Notes under the pieces: model-generated
The model's input: the letters and a program-made list of their open reading frames with translations, nothing else
Told to the model about the DNA's origin: nothing
The model's database searches: none
Position numbers and translations under genes: made by a program
Assembly (NCBI RefSeq): GCF_002844375.1
Contig: NZ_CP024200.1
Coordinates: forward strand, 844,045 to 908,044
Direction of reading: 5' to 3'
Source of the DNA: Thalassospira marina
GTDB taxonomy: Bacteria; Pseudomonadota; Alphaproteobacteria; Rhodospirillales; Thalassospiraceae
DNA length: 64,000 bases
Shown here: positions 8,416-16,533 of the stretch, in pieces
How the letters are laid out: each line of letters starts with the position of its first letter
How positions within the stretch are numbered: position 1 is the first letter of the stretch

Positions 8416-9351
8416 ATGGCAAAGGCTTCACGCAAGGTTATTGTTACCTGCGCCATTACCGGGGGCATTCACACCCCCAGCATGTCCCCCTATCTGCCCG
8501 TCACCGCCGATGAAATTGCCCAGCAGGCGATCGAGGCCGCCGAGGCCGGTGCCGCGATCCTGCATTTGCACGCGCGCAACCCCGAAGATGGCCGACCGAC
8601 CCAGGACCCCGCCGCCTTTGCCCGATTTTTACCGCGCCTGAAACAATCCACCGATGCGGTCCTGAACCTGACCACCGGTGGCAGCCCGACCATGCAGGTC
8701 GAAGAACGCCTGCAACCTGCCCTTAAATTTGGGCCGGAGGTCGCATCGCTAAATATGGGGTCAATGAATTTCGGCCTTTATCCGATGCTGGGCCGCTATG
8801 AAAAATTCCAGCATGACTGGGAACCGGAATATCTGGAAAAATCCCGCGATGTTGTTTTTCGCAACACCTTCAAGGATATCGAATACATCCTGCATTCATG
8901 CTCGGGCAATGGCACCCGGTTTGAATTTGAATGTTACGATACCAGCCATCTTTACACGCTGGCGCATTTCCGTGATCGCGGCTTGGTCAAGGGGCCGCTT
9001 TTTGTTCAAACCGTGTTTGGCATTCTGGGCGGTATTGGCACCCACCCCGAAGATGTCGCGCATATGAAACGCACCGCTGATCGCCTTTTTGGCGATGATT
9101 ATGTCTGGTCGGTGCTGGGTGCCGGGCGTTATCAAATGCCGATTACAACAATGGCGGCATCCATGGGGGGGAATGTGCGGGTTGGCCTGGAAGATTCCCT
9201 GTGGGATGGCCCGGGACAATTGGCACAATCGAACGCCGCGCAGGTTCGCCGCATCCGCCAGGTTCTTGAAGGGCTGGGTCTTGAAATTGCCACCCCCGAT
9301 GATGCACGGAACATCCTTTCGCTTAAGGGCGGTGATCAGGTCAATTTCTAA
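8416..9351 (+). CDS. Beta-keto acid cleavage enzyme (BKACE, former DUF849)
   Basis: 311 residues. Family landmarks are VTCAITGGIHTPSMSPYLPV at the N-terminus, the metal-binding HLHAR (about 48-52), LTTGG near 79, SLNMGSMNFG near 113 and FECYDTSHLYTL near 173. BKACE enzymes condense a beta-keto acid with acetyl-CoA to give acetoacetate and a new CoA thioester; members act on 3-keto-5-aminohexanoate and on dehydrocarnitine. Together with the carnitine-dehydrogenase-like gene at 9447 this gives two consecutive steps. The substrate class depends on active-site residues I cannot assign. The ribosome site AAAGGA precedes the ATG. Confidence 0.9.
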   Translation: MAKASRKVIVTCAITGGIHTPSMSPYLPVTADEIAQQAIEAAEAGAAILHLHARNPEDGRPTQDPAAFARFLPRLKQSTDAVLNLTTGGSPTMQVEERLQPALKFGPEVASLNMGSMNFGLYPMLGRYEKFQHDWEPEYLEKSRDVVFRNTFKDIEYILHSCSGNGTRFEFECYDTSHLYTLAHFRDRGLVKGPLFVQTVFGILGGIGTHPEDVAHMKRTADRLFGDDYVWSVLGAGRYQMPITTMAASMGGNVRVGLEDSLWDGPGQLAQSNAAQVRRIRQVLEGLGLEIATPDDARNILSLKGGDQVNF

Positions 9352-9395
9352 CGCCCCCTGTCCGCCAGCTATCGGTTGGGCAATTACATGATAAC

Positions 9396-9432
9396 GAAAA
9401 AGGCACGGTTACCATCACACCGTGCCTTTTTC
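9396..9432. terminator. Bidirectional intrinsic terminator
   Basis: Arms 9396-9409 and 9419-9432 form a GC-rich stem ending in A5 on one side and T5 on the other, with a 9-nt loop. It sits between the convergent BKACE and dehydrogenase genes and can stop transcription from both. Confidence 0.85.
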
Positions 9433-9446
9433 ATCGAACCGCAACA

Positions 9447-10379
9447 CTAACCTTCGTTGCGGCGGGCCTTAATCGCCAAAACCTGCCGCAGGCGGGTATC
9501 GCGTTCGCGGATCAGATCCTGTGTTGGTCGACCGGCATAGGATTTTTCAACAGCTTCGCTAACCCGGATTTGCAGGTCTTTATCTGGCATTGGCGTTCCC
9601 AGATCGGCCCATAATTTTTCCTGCATACCAGCAAACATATCCCAAAAACCTGGCATGCCCTTTTCGCCACCAGCCAGGCGATAGGTTAAAAACGGCCCCA
9701 TCAATGCCCAACGCGCGCCCGGGCCTTCGCTTACCGCGCGGTCAATATCCTCGGCCGAGGCAACACCGCTTTCCAGCAAATGGATGGCCTCGCGAAAAAT
9801 TGCTGCCTGCATGCGATTGGCGATATGGCCATAAATCTCGCGGTTCAGTCGCACCGGGACTTTGCCAATGCCTGCATAAAATTTTTCTGCCTGCACCAAC
9901 ACGGATTCCGCCGTTTGTTCACCCCCGGCAATTTCAACCAGCGGCACCAGATGCGGCGGGTTAAACGGGTGCCCCAATATCACCCTTTCAGGATGGGCAC
10001 ATGCCGATTGCATATCCGTTACCGATATGGCCGACGAACTTGATGCAATCACCACATCGGGCCGGGTTGCAGCATCGATACGGCGCATCAGCTCGATTTT
10101 GGCATCTACCCGCTCGACCGCATTTTCCTGCACAAAATCCGCATTTTGGCAGGCCCGTTCCAAATCATCGGAAAATTCCAGCTTCCCCCGCTTGCCAAGG
10201 GCAAGTACGGCTTCTGGTAATGAAGGCCAAAACCGTTCTACCGCATCAAACAGGTCCGGCCCGGCACCGGGGCGAATATCGGTTGCCACCACATCATGGC
10301 CGTGGGCCAAAAACAGGCATGTCCAACTGGCCCCGATAATACCGGTGCCAACAACGGTGATGTTCCCTATTTCCTGCAT
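9447..10379 (-). CDS. L-carnitine dehydrogenase-like 3-hydroxyacyl dehydrogenase
   Basis: 310 residues from the ATG at 10379, chosen because GGGAGGA lies 11 nt upstream; the frame is open a further 31 codons. NAD-binding motif is VVGTGIIGASWTCLFLAHG with Asp after beta-2 (ATDIRPG). Catalytic region GHPFNPPHLVPLVEIAGG near 145 is characteristic of L-carnitine dehydrogenase and lambda-crystallin, a branch of the 3-hydroxyacyl-CoA dehydrogenases. Expected reaction is oxidation of L-carnitine (or an analogue) to its 3-keto form, which BKACE would then cleave. It lacks the thioesterase fusion seen in some homologues. Convergent with the BKACE operon across the terminator. Confidence 0.82.
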   Translation of the reverse strand: MQEIGNITVVGTGIIGASWTCLFLAHGHDVVATDIRPGAGPDLFDAVERFWPSLPEAVLALGKRGKLEFSDDLERACQNADFVQENAVERVDAKIELMRRIDAATRPDVVIASSSSAISVTDMQSACAHPERVILGHPFNPPHLVPLVEIAGGEQTAESVLVQAEKFYAGIGKVPVRLNREIYGHIANRMQAAIFREAIHLLESGVASAEDIDRAVSEGPGARWALMGPFLTYRLAGGEKGMPGFWDMFAGMQEKLWADLGTPMPDKDLQIRVSEAVEKSYAGRPTQDLIRERDTRLRQVLAIKARRNEG

Positions 10380-10474
10380 GATTGCCAAATCCTCCCTGAC
10401 ATGTTTTTGCGCCATGTCATCGGGTTTTGCAGCACGCCGTTGGGTTACGGCCAGGCATGAAACGGGCTGCAAAA

Positions 10475-10527
10475 TTAAAATCAGAACCAGATGAAAATTT
10501 GCGCTTTTTGATCTGGTCTGATTTTAA
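10475..10527. promoter_or_regulatory. Long inverted repeat upstream of the dehydrogenase gene
   Basis: TTAAAATCAGAACCAGAT (10475-10492) is mirrored by ATCTGGTCTGATTTTAA (10511-10527), one base shorter, across an 18-nt A/T-rich spacer. It lies about 95 nt before the start at 10379 in the 255-nt gap after the hydrolase gene. It reads as two opposed copies of one operator half, for the GntR or LysR regulator of the region; which one is not known. Confidence 0.45.
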
Positions 10528-10634
10528 CTTATTTGCCGGAAAAAAGGAATTTTTGCCTTGGGTAAAATATTGAAAAATTTGCGATTTTTCGCAGATTTCG
10601 CCCTATTTTAATGCATCAAATGCTGGTCCAAAAA

Positions 10635-11609
10635 TCAGGCAGGCAAACGTGCCATCCAGGACTGGATAATTTCGGCAACTTCGGCTGAATTTGTATCCAT
10701 CATCAGCATGTGGCTGTTACCGTAAATGCCATGATCGGGCAAAGAAAGCACTTCGATCAGCGGGAAATTTCCGGCAAAATTGCGAATATCTTCGCGCATT
10801 TTTACCCAGCGGGCATTTTCCTCGATCAGGTCACCCAAGACAATCAGGGTTGGTACAGGCCATTCCGCCGCCGCAATGGCAAATTGCGAAATTGCCGCTG
10901 GTTCCAGCAACACAAGTGCCGATATCAGCTCCGGGTGGCGGGCCGCAGCCTCCAGGGCAAAGACACATCCCTGCGAATGTGCCATCACAATGGCGGGGCC
11001 GGTTTGTCGCAATTCTTCAATATAGGCAGATATTATAATATCGTCTGTCTGCGTCCATCGTGGCACCATTTGGGCGGCGAATTTTTCCAGCGATGCCATT
11101 GGAAAGGCAATATCTTCAAACGCGAAATTCTGCGCCCGTGCCGTTTCACCATTGGGCAAATGTTTGCCAAACCGGAAACGTTCAAACACCGTTTCCAGGG
11201 TTTGTGAAATGGGCGGTTCCCACACATCGGGGATGGGGGCAAAACCAGCGCGCCCGCGTTCAACCGCGTCGCTGACATAAACATCCCAGCCGAAATTCAG
11301 GAACATGTCGCGAAATCCGACCCGGCCATCCGGTGTGGTTTCCCAACAGGCGCCGGTCAAACCGCCGCCATGCCACAATAATAACGGGGTTTTACGTTGT
11401 GCCGGGTCTGGCAGGAAATATTGCACATACATCTGCCCGACAATGTAGGACCCGTTCGGGTCAATCGCAGCAGGGCGACCAGTGCGTGTTAGCTGCACCA
11501 TACGCGGTTCGCCATCGGTTAATTCGATAACGTTTCCGCCAATATGGAAAGACCCCATACCGCGCAGTTTCAATGGAATGTCACGATTTTTCGTTGATGA
11601 ATTTTGCAT
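10635..11609 (-). CDS. Alpha/beta hydrolase (esterase-like)
   Basis: 324 residues. An oxyanion-type WHGGGLTGACWE motif lies near residue 79, the nucleophile elbow is AHSQG (Ser near 212, replacing the commoner GHSxG), and the late His is in LPDHGIYGNSHML near 295. No signal peptide is seen, so it is cytoplasmic. It resembles the family of large esterase-like proteins annotated as alpha/beta hydrolase rather than a named enzyme. It lies between TRAP and carnitine-dehydrogenase-like genes on the same strand, so it may hydrolyse an ester or a CoA-derived product of the same pathway. Function is inferred from context only. Confidence 0.75.
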   Translation of the reverse strand: MQNSSTKNRDIPLKLRGMGSFHIGGNVIELTDGEPRMVQLTRTGRPAAIDPNGSYIVGQMYVQYFLPDPAQRKTPLLLWHGGGLTGACWETTPDGRVGFRDMFLNFGWDVYVSDAVERGRAGFAPIPDVWEPPISQTLETVFERFRFGKHLPNGETARAQNFAFEDIAFPMASLEKFAAQMVPRWTQTDDIIISAYIEELRQTGPAIVMAHSQGCVFALEAAARHPELISALVLLEPAAISQFAIAAAEWPVPTLIVLGDLIEENARWVKMREDIRNFAGNFPLIEVLSLPDHGIYGNSHMLMMDTNSAEVAEIIQSWMARLPA

Positions 11610-11631
11610 TTTATCTTTTGGGCCTTAATAC

Positions 11632-11662
11632 CCCGCACCCGCGATGCCATCGCGGGTGCGGG
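11632..11662. other. Strong intergenic stem-loop
   Basis: CCCGCACCCGCGATG (11632-11646) pairs perfectly with CATCGCGGGTGCGGG (11648-11662). It lies between the small membrane ORF and the hydrolase gene, both on minus. There is no U-tract on either strand, so an mRNA processing or stabilising role fits better than simple termination. Confidence 0.6.
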
Positions 11663-11667
11663 CCACA

Positions 11668-11787
11668 TCAAATGCCCCTGGCACCACAAAAAAGAATGAC
11701 AATCAGCCCAACGGCCAGCCCGATACCCGCAACCCATGGCCAGATGCCATAGGGCTGATAGGTATGTTTGTTATTGGGGTTGCTCAT
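11668..11787 (-). CDS. 39-residue single-pass membrane protein of the TRAP operon
   Basis: ATG at 11787 follows AAGGAAT with good spacing and reads 39 residues to TGA at 11668-11670. The N-terminal third is polar (MSNPNNKHTYQPYG) and the rest is one hydrophobic helix (WPWVAGIGLAVGLIVILF) ending in CGARGI. It lies 43 nt upstream (in minus-strand sense downstream would be 11667) of nothing but the hairpin and 43 nt beyond the DctQM stop, in the same direction. The good ribosome site and membrane helix support it; I recognise no family. It may be an accessory subunit of the transporter. Confidence 0.55.
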   Translation of the reverse strand: MSNPNNKHTYQPYGIWPWVAGIGLAVGLIVILFCGARGI

Positions 11788-11830
11788 TTTTTAAATTCCT
11801 TGGCTCTTTCCAGTCATAAAAGCACGGCCG

Positions 11831-13900
11831 TTACTGGGACAACAGGTCTGGCAGCCACAGAACCAGATCGGGAAAGGCGATAAACAGGCACAGAACCACA
11901 AACTGGATGCCGATAAAGGGCAGCACGGATGCAAATATCTGCTGAAGCGTGATTTCCTTTGGCGCGACGGATTTCAGCCAGAAACACGCTGGCCCGAAAG
12001 GTGGTGAGAGAAAATAGATCTGGATATTGAGAACAAACAGAATGCCAAACCAAAGCTTTGCTTCTGTTGGTGTCAGGCCAAGATCAGGTGCCAGTGCAAC
12101 CACAACCGGGGCAAAAACCGGCACCGTGATCAACACAATCGCGATCCATTCCATGAAAGTGCCAAGAACCAGCAACACCGCCATCATGGCAATCACAATG
12201 CCCAGTGCCGGCAAGCCAAGATCAAGGAACATTTCGCGCAGATAATCGCCACCACCAACCAGGTTGAAGATACCGACAAAGGAAATTGCCCCTAAAATCA
12301 GCCACATGATAGTGCCAACCATCGACATGGTTGAAACAAGCGTATCGCCCAAAAGGCTGGTTCGAAAGAGCCGCCCGCGCAAAAAGGCGATCACCAGCGC
12401 GCCAATAACCCCGACAGCCGCACTTTCGGTTACCGAAGCAATGCCACCATAAATGGACCCCATGACACAAAAAATCAGGGTGACCGCCATGGCAACGGAA
12501 ATCAGCTTTTTGCGTTCAAGGCGCTTTACCGGTGCCTTTCCATCCCGTGCGGCTTCTTCGGCGGTTGGTGCCAGTGCGGGGTTAAGATTAACCCGTACCA
12601 GGACATAACCCGCATAACACACAGCCAGCAAAACACCGGGCACAATGCCGCCAATAAAAAGCTGCCCAATGCCCACTTCGGCCGACAAGCCATAAACGAT
12701 CATGATGATTGATGGCGGAATAAGCGTTGCCAGCGCACCGGATGCGCAAATCAGCCCGATTGACAGTTTCTGATCATAGCCAAGGCGCATCATCTGCGGC
12801 AGGGCCACTAGGCCCAGCATCACGATCTCGCCGCCCATCACACCGGACATGGCAGCAAGGATTATTGCCACCACTACGGTTTGAATGGCCACGCCACCCC
12901 GCAAATTCCCGGCAAAAACCGACATGGCATCAAACAGGTCTTCGGCAACGCCGGCACGTTCCAGAATGGCCGCCATCAACACAAAAAACGGCACCGCAAC
13001 AAGGGTATAGTGTTCCAGCATGCCAGCGGCATTGGTCGACACCAGATAAAGCCCGCGCGGCCCGAAAAAGCCAATCGCGATCAGCACCGAAACCGAAAGG
13101 GTAACAACACCCAGCGGCATACCCGTCATCATCAGCGCGATCAGCAAAACCACCATGATGATGGACAAAGTCCCAAGGTCCACCTTACGCAAAGCCAGTG
13201 CCTTGGACGGATCAAGCATCTTGCCCAGATGGGTGACAAAATCGGTGATAATGGCAAAGGGGCTGGCATCGCCAAACAGGGCCACACCCAGCCCGGCAAT
13301 GAAATAGACCGCCAGGCAAATTGCCAAAACCTTGACCAGCATTTTCGCCAGTGCCGATTTCACCCCATCATGCAGGTTTGCCACCAGTTGCAGCAAATAA
13401 AGCCCGGCACCCAGCGCCAGAAAAACGCTGGTTAATGTCGGCAACGGCGAGTTAAACGCACTCCCGGTACGTTCAACCTTGGCAATGGCGCCATAGGCAT
13501 GGCCGGTGGCATCACTTAACAGCAGGAACAGGGCAATAATGCCCACAATCATGCCAAATATCTCAAGGCCATGACGCACCGGTTTAGCAACGATATCGCT
13601 TAAAACCGTAATGCGGATATGGCCATTATTTAACGTAATATAACCGGCAGAAAACATCCAGGATGCCGCAATCAGCGTCATCACAACTTCAAAGGCCCAG
13701 TCGGTCGGCGCATGAAGGATATAACGCGATCCGACTTCCCAAAGGGTTGCCAATGCCGCCACCAGAATGGTCAGCGATGTGGCAATACCGCTAAATCGGC
13801 TGATATGGGCGACAATCCCCCCACGGGTCTGGGCCGCAATTTCCTGGCCATCAAACCCCTGTTCTTCATAGTCCGGTATTTGTGAAGCGGGTGCATCACT
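11831..13900 (-). CDS. TRAP transporter fused DctQ-DctM permease
   Basis: 689 residues from ATG 13900, chosen for the AGGATAA site before it and because the preceding 14 codons look non-coding. Residues about 30-215 form the four-helix DctQ part (WEVGSRYILHAPTDWAFEV is its typical core). From about 250 the twelve-helix DctM part follows, with MTGMPLGVVTLSVSVLIAIG, AAMSGVMGGEIVMLG and SPPFGPACFWLKSVAP. It uses an ion gradient to import an organic acid bound by DctP. The two parts are one polypeptide here, as in many marine alphaproteobacteria. Confidence 0.92.
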   Translation of the reverse strand, partial: SDAPASQIPDYEEQGFDGQEIAAQTRGGIVAHISRFSGIATSLTILVAALATLWEVGSRYILHAPTDWAFEVVMTLIAASWMFSAGYITLNNGHIRITVLSDIVAKPVRHGLEIFGMIVGIIALFLLLSDATGHAYGAIAKVERTGSAFNSPLPTLTSVFLALGAGLYLLQLVANLHDGVKSALAKMLVKVLAICLAVYFIAGLGVALFGDASPFAIITDFVTHLGKMLDPSKALALRKVDLGTLSIIMVVLLIALMMTGMPLGVVTLSVSVLIAIGFFGPRGLYLVSTNAAGMLEHYTLVAVPFFVLMAAILERAGVAEDLFDAMSVFAGNLRGGVAIQTVVVAIILAAMSGVMGGEIVMLGLVALPQMMRLGYDQKLSIGLICASGALATLIPPSIIMIVYGLSAEVGIGQLFIGGIVPGVLLAVCYAGYVLVRVNLNPALAPTAEEAARDGKAPVKRLERKKLISVAMAVTLIFCVMGSIYGGIASVTESAAVGVIGALVIAFLRGRLFRTSLLGDTLVSTMSMVGTIMWLILGAISFVGIFNLVGGGDYLREMFLDLGLPALGIVIAMMAVLLVLGTFMEWIAIVLITVPVFAPVVVALAPDLGLTPTEAKLWFGILFVLNIQIYFLSPPFGPACFWLKSVAPKEITLQQIFASVLPFIGIQFVVLCLFIAFPDLVLWLPDLLSQ

Positions 13901-13954
13901 CATTTCTGAAATTATCCTGTTGGCGGCCCCGGTTTGGGGCAAGGCAGCATATCA

Positions 13955-13994
13955 GGCCCGAATGGCACATATGGTTTCTGGAACCATCCGGGCC
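13955..13994. other. Stem-loop between dctP and dctQM
   Basis: GGCCCGAATGG (13955-13965) pairs with CCATCCGGGCC (13984-13994) with one mismatch. It follows the dctP stop on the minus strand and precedes the permease gene. Such hairpins usually protect the binding-protein message or partly terminate before the permease, giving more binding protein than permease. Confidence 0.5.
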
Positions 13995-14000
13995 AAAGGG

Positions 14001-15047
14001 TCAGTCATTCGCCAGAAGACCAATGCTTTTCAGAAATTTCACATGCGTTTCATAGGCTTCACCAGCCAGCTTTGAACTTTCCGCAAATTTTTTCCATTCG
14101 CCCATCGCAATTTCGCGGAAGGCATCACGGTCCTTTTGCGACCAGTCGATCACTTCAATATCGCTGCCGGCTTTATCTGCCGCCACAAGCTCGCGATCCT
14201 GCTGGTCAACTGCGCGGCGCAAATCATTGGTTGCTGCTTCGTACCAAACCGTCAAAATATCCTGGTCGGCCTTGGACAGGTCATCCCAAACGCTTTGCGA
14301 CAGTGTAAACTGCTGGAACGGGGTGGAATGGATACCGGGGAAAATCGGGTATTTGGCAATGTCATGCATGCCATTGGCTTTGTCGTTTGAATAGGCCGAA
14401 TTATCCGCCGCATCAATGATGCCCTTTTCAAGCGAGGTATAAACCTCGGACCCTGGAATGGCGACCGGGGTGGCCCCTGCGGCCTTGAAAACAGCCGATG
14501 CCAAACCTTCGGGTGCGCGAATTTTTTTGCCCTTCAGGTCTGCCACCCCACGGATCGGCACCTTGGAAACAAAGGCTTCACGGGAATAGGCGCCACAGCC
14601 CACAACGTGAACATCCAGGCCTTCTTCATCATAAATCTTCTGCAGCATTTCGCGACCACCCCCGATCGAACAAAATGCCTGGGTCTGATCGGCACTGTCA
14701 TAACCTGCCGTCAAATCACCCATCAGGGCAAAGGCCGGATCGCGACCAGCGAAATACATTACCGATGTATAATCACCATCCAGAATACCCATGGATACGG
14801 CATCGGGCGTATCACGGTGCGGCACAACGGCACCATTTGGCAAAAGCTCGATATTAATGCGGCCATCCGTCATTTCCGCCAGTTTGGGGATCCATTTTTC
14901 GTTCAGATAACGCAGGCTGAAATGGCTTGCGGTTGCGGCGGTCTGAATTTTCAAATGCAGGCCTTCTGCGGCCTGTGCCAGTGTTGCCAGCCCCATGACC
15001 GAAACGGTCGTGCAAAGGGCAGCCAAAATTCTTGAATGCTTTTTCAT
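14001..15047 (-). CDS. TRAP transporter substrate-binding protein DctP
   Basis: 348 residues from ATG 15047, preceded by GGGAGGA; 16 further in-frame codons upstream are discounted. Signal peptide MKKHSRILAALCTTVSVMG to AQAAEG. DctP landmarks are IKTQ-like LKIQTAATASHF, GRINIELLPNGAVV, DLKGKKIRAPEGLASAVFKA near 185 and VYTSLEKGIIDAADN near 215. The arginine that pairs with the ligand carboxylate lies in KIRAPEG. It captures a carboxylate in the periplasm for the fused permease encoded next. The likely ligand is a carboxylate of the pathway encoded around it. Confidence 0.92.
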   Translation of the reverse strand: MKKHSRILAALCTTVSVMGLATLAQAAEGLHLKIQTAATASHFSLRYLNEKWIPKLAEMTDGRINIELLPNGAVVPHRDTPDAVSMGILDGDYTSVMYFAGRDPAFALMGDLTAGYDSADQTQAFCSIGGGREMLQKIYDEEGLDVHVVGCGAYSREAFVSKVPIRGVADLKGKKIRAPEGLASAVFKAAGATPVAIPGSEVYTSLEKGIIDAADNSAYSNDKANGMHDIAKYPIFPGIHSTPFQQFTLSQSVWDDLSKADQDILTVWYEAATNDLRRAVDQQDRELVAADKAGSDIEVIDWSQKDRDAFREIAMGEWKKFAESSKLAGEAYETHVKFLKSIGLLAND

Positions 15048-15179
15048 CGTTCCTCCCGACAGGATGCCCACAAGCAAACCAGCTTGCCGATACATCCATT
15101 TTCCCTGAACAGGTTTCTCTTTTCGACAGGGGAACCGTGGCAGATGGGCCAGGTCATAGCGAATAAATATTTCAAATAC

Positions 15180-15205
15180 GAACTATACCGAAAATGATAT
15201 AGTTC
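15180..15205. promoter_or_regulatory. 8-bp dyad between dctP and the LysR gene
   Basis: GAACTATA (15180-15187) and TATAGTTC (15198-15205) are perfect inverted repeats with a 10-nt spacer. They lie 26 nt before the divergent lysR start and about 130 nt before dctP. LysR proteins usually bind an interrupted dyad overlapping their own promoter, so this is the likely operator. Confidence 0.5.
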
Positions 15206-15230
15206 CTCCAGCACACACTAGGAGGCCGCA

Positions 15231-16178
15231 ATGAATGCCGACTTGATGCCCTTTCTGCGCCGTATGGATTTAAACTTGCTGGTTACTTTTGACGTACTGA
15301 TGCGCACGGGATCCGCAACCGAAGCCGCACAGTTGCTTAATAAAACGCAACCAGGTGTCAGCCGGGATCTATCGCGCCTGCGCGAAATTTTTTCCGATCC
15401 TCTTCTGGTCTGGAATCACGGCCATTTTCAGCCCACCGAACGCGCGCTGGAATTACACCCAACCGTTCGCGAAGCGCTCAGCACCCTTGAAGCCGCCTTT
15501 CGCCCACCCGAAAGCTTCAACCCCGCCCATGCATCCGGGGTGGTCAATATCGGGCTTGGCGCACATTTGGAAACGGTCCTGGCGGGGCCGCTATTGCGAA
15601 TTCTCGCGCAAAAGGCACCCGATGTTATCCCGCGTTTGCACCCGGTTCATGGGGCCTTTGACCCTGACCAGATCGATAACAAACAGCTTGATATCGCGAT
15701 TGGTCTTTTTCGCAATATCCCCAAACGGATCAATGCCGAGGTGCTTTTTTCCGACACCCGCGTTGCCGTGATGTCAAAAAACCATCCGCTGGCCCACCGT
15801 GCCGAAATTGAATTGCAACATTTGATGGAATATCGCTTTTTCGCCTTTTCCAACATGTTCCAGCAACGCACCAATTTTGACGAGGCTTTGAAGCGTACTG
15901 GCTTTCAGCTTCCATTTTCGGCCTATCTTTCGGGATTTGGCATTACCGGCTACGTACTTGAAGAAAGCGACTATGTCACCACCATGCCGTATGTCGCCGC
16001 ACAGGCCCATATCCGCCATTTCAACCTGATCCATCGCCAGTTACCCCCGGCCCTTCAACCCGTCACCTTCTATATGATCTGGCCCCGGCGCCTTGAAAGC
16101 GACCCGCTGGTAAACTGGGTTATCACCCTGCTGAAGGAAGTGACCGCACAAGAAGTTACCAATACTGGCACCCGATAA
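15231..16178 (+). CDS. LysR-family transcriptional regulator
   Basis: 315 residues, ATG with a strong AGGAGG site. N-terminal helix-turn-helix is MDLNLLVTFDVLMRTGSATEAAQLLNKTQPGVSRDLSRLR (residues 12-51), followed by the FSDPLLVW loop typical of NodD/LeuO-like LysR members. The C-terminal substrate-binding domain begins near 100. It diverges from the TRAP operon and shares the dyad at 15180-15205, so it probably controls TRAP expression. The effector may be the imported acid. Confidence 0.9.
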   Translation: MNADLMPFLRRMDLNLLVTFDVLMRTGSATEAAQLLNKTQPGVSRDLSRLREIFSDPLLVWNHGHFQPTERALELHPTVREALSTLEAAFRPPESFNPAHASGVVNIGLGAHLETVLAGPLLRILAQKAPDVIPRLHPVHGAFDPDQIDNKQLDIAIGLFRNIPKRINAEVLFSDTRVAVMSKNHPLAHRAEIELQHLMEYRFFAFSNMFQQRTNFDEALKRTGFQLPFSAYLSGFGITGYVLEESDYVTTMPYVAAQAHIRHFNLIHRQLPPALQPVTFYMIWPRRLESDPLVNWVITLLKEVTAQEVTNTGTR

Positions 16179-16187
16179 AACCAGTTT

Positions 16188-16337
16188 AACGAACGCCTCT
16201 ATGCCAGACGCAATCTGGTTGAACGCTTCTTCTACCGTATGAAAGACATGAGACGACTGACCGTCCGATACGAAAAGTATGCTGAAAACTTTCTCAACAT
16301 GGCCTACCTGTTCGCCATCAGATGTTGGTGCAATTGA
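16188..16337 (+). pseudogene. C-terminal scrap of an IS5-family transposase
   Basis: The frame from 16188 to TGA at 16335-16337 reads NERLYARRNLVERFFYRMKD then RRLTVRYEKYAENFLNMAYL, the end of an IS5-type DDE transposase including the conserved catalytic Glu in NLVERFF. The rest of the transposase is absent and no matching inverted repeats flank it. It lies 10 nt after the LysR stop and marks an old insertion or rearrangement. Confidence 0.8.
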
Positions 16338-16469
16338 GTCCAGACTCCAAAAAACCTGGAAGACTAACACCTTCGCCAGAAGTCTGTTAACAGCCACGAC
16401 GCGGCTGGCGAGGCCCTGTTTTCTATCTGAAAACAACATGGCACACAGATTTCAGGTCAAATTATTTGA

Positions 16470-16516
16470 GGAATGGTCAGCCTAACCCCTGTTTCGCAAT
16501 AAAGACTGACCATTCC
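16470..16516. repeat. 11-bp inverted repeat near the transposase scrap
   Basis: GGAATGGTCAG (16470-16480) and CTGACCATTCC (16506-16516) are perfect inverted repeats 25 nt apart, just downstream of the SLC13 gene end (minus). It could be a weak terminator without U-tract or a remnant of an insertion-sequence terminus. Confidence 0.4.
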
Positions 16517-16533
16517 CCGTTAAACCCACCGGA

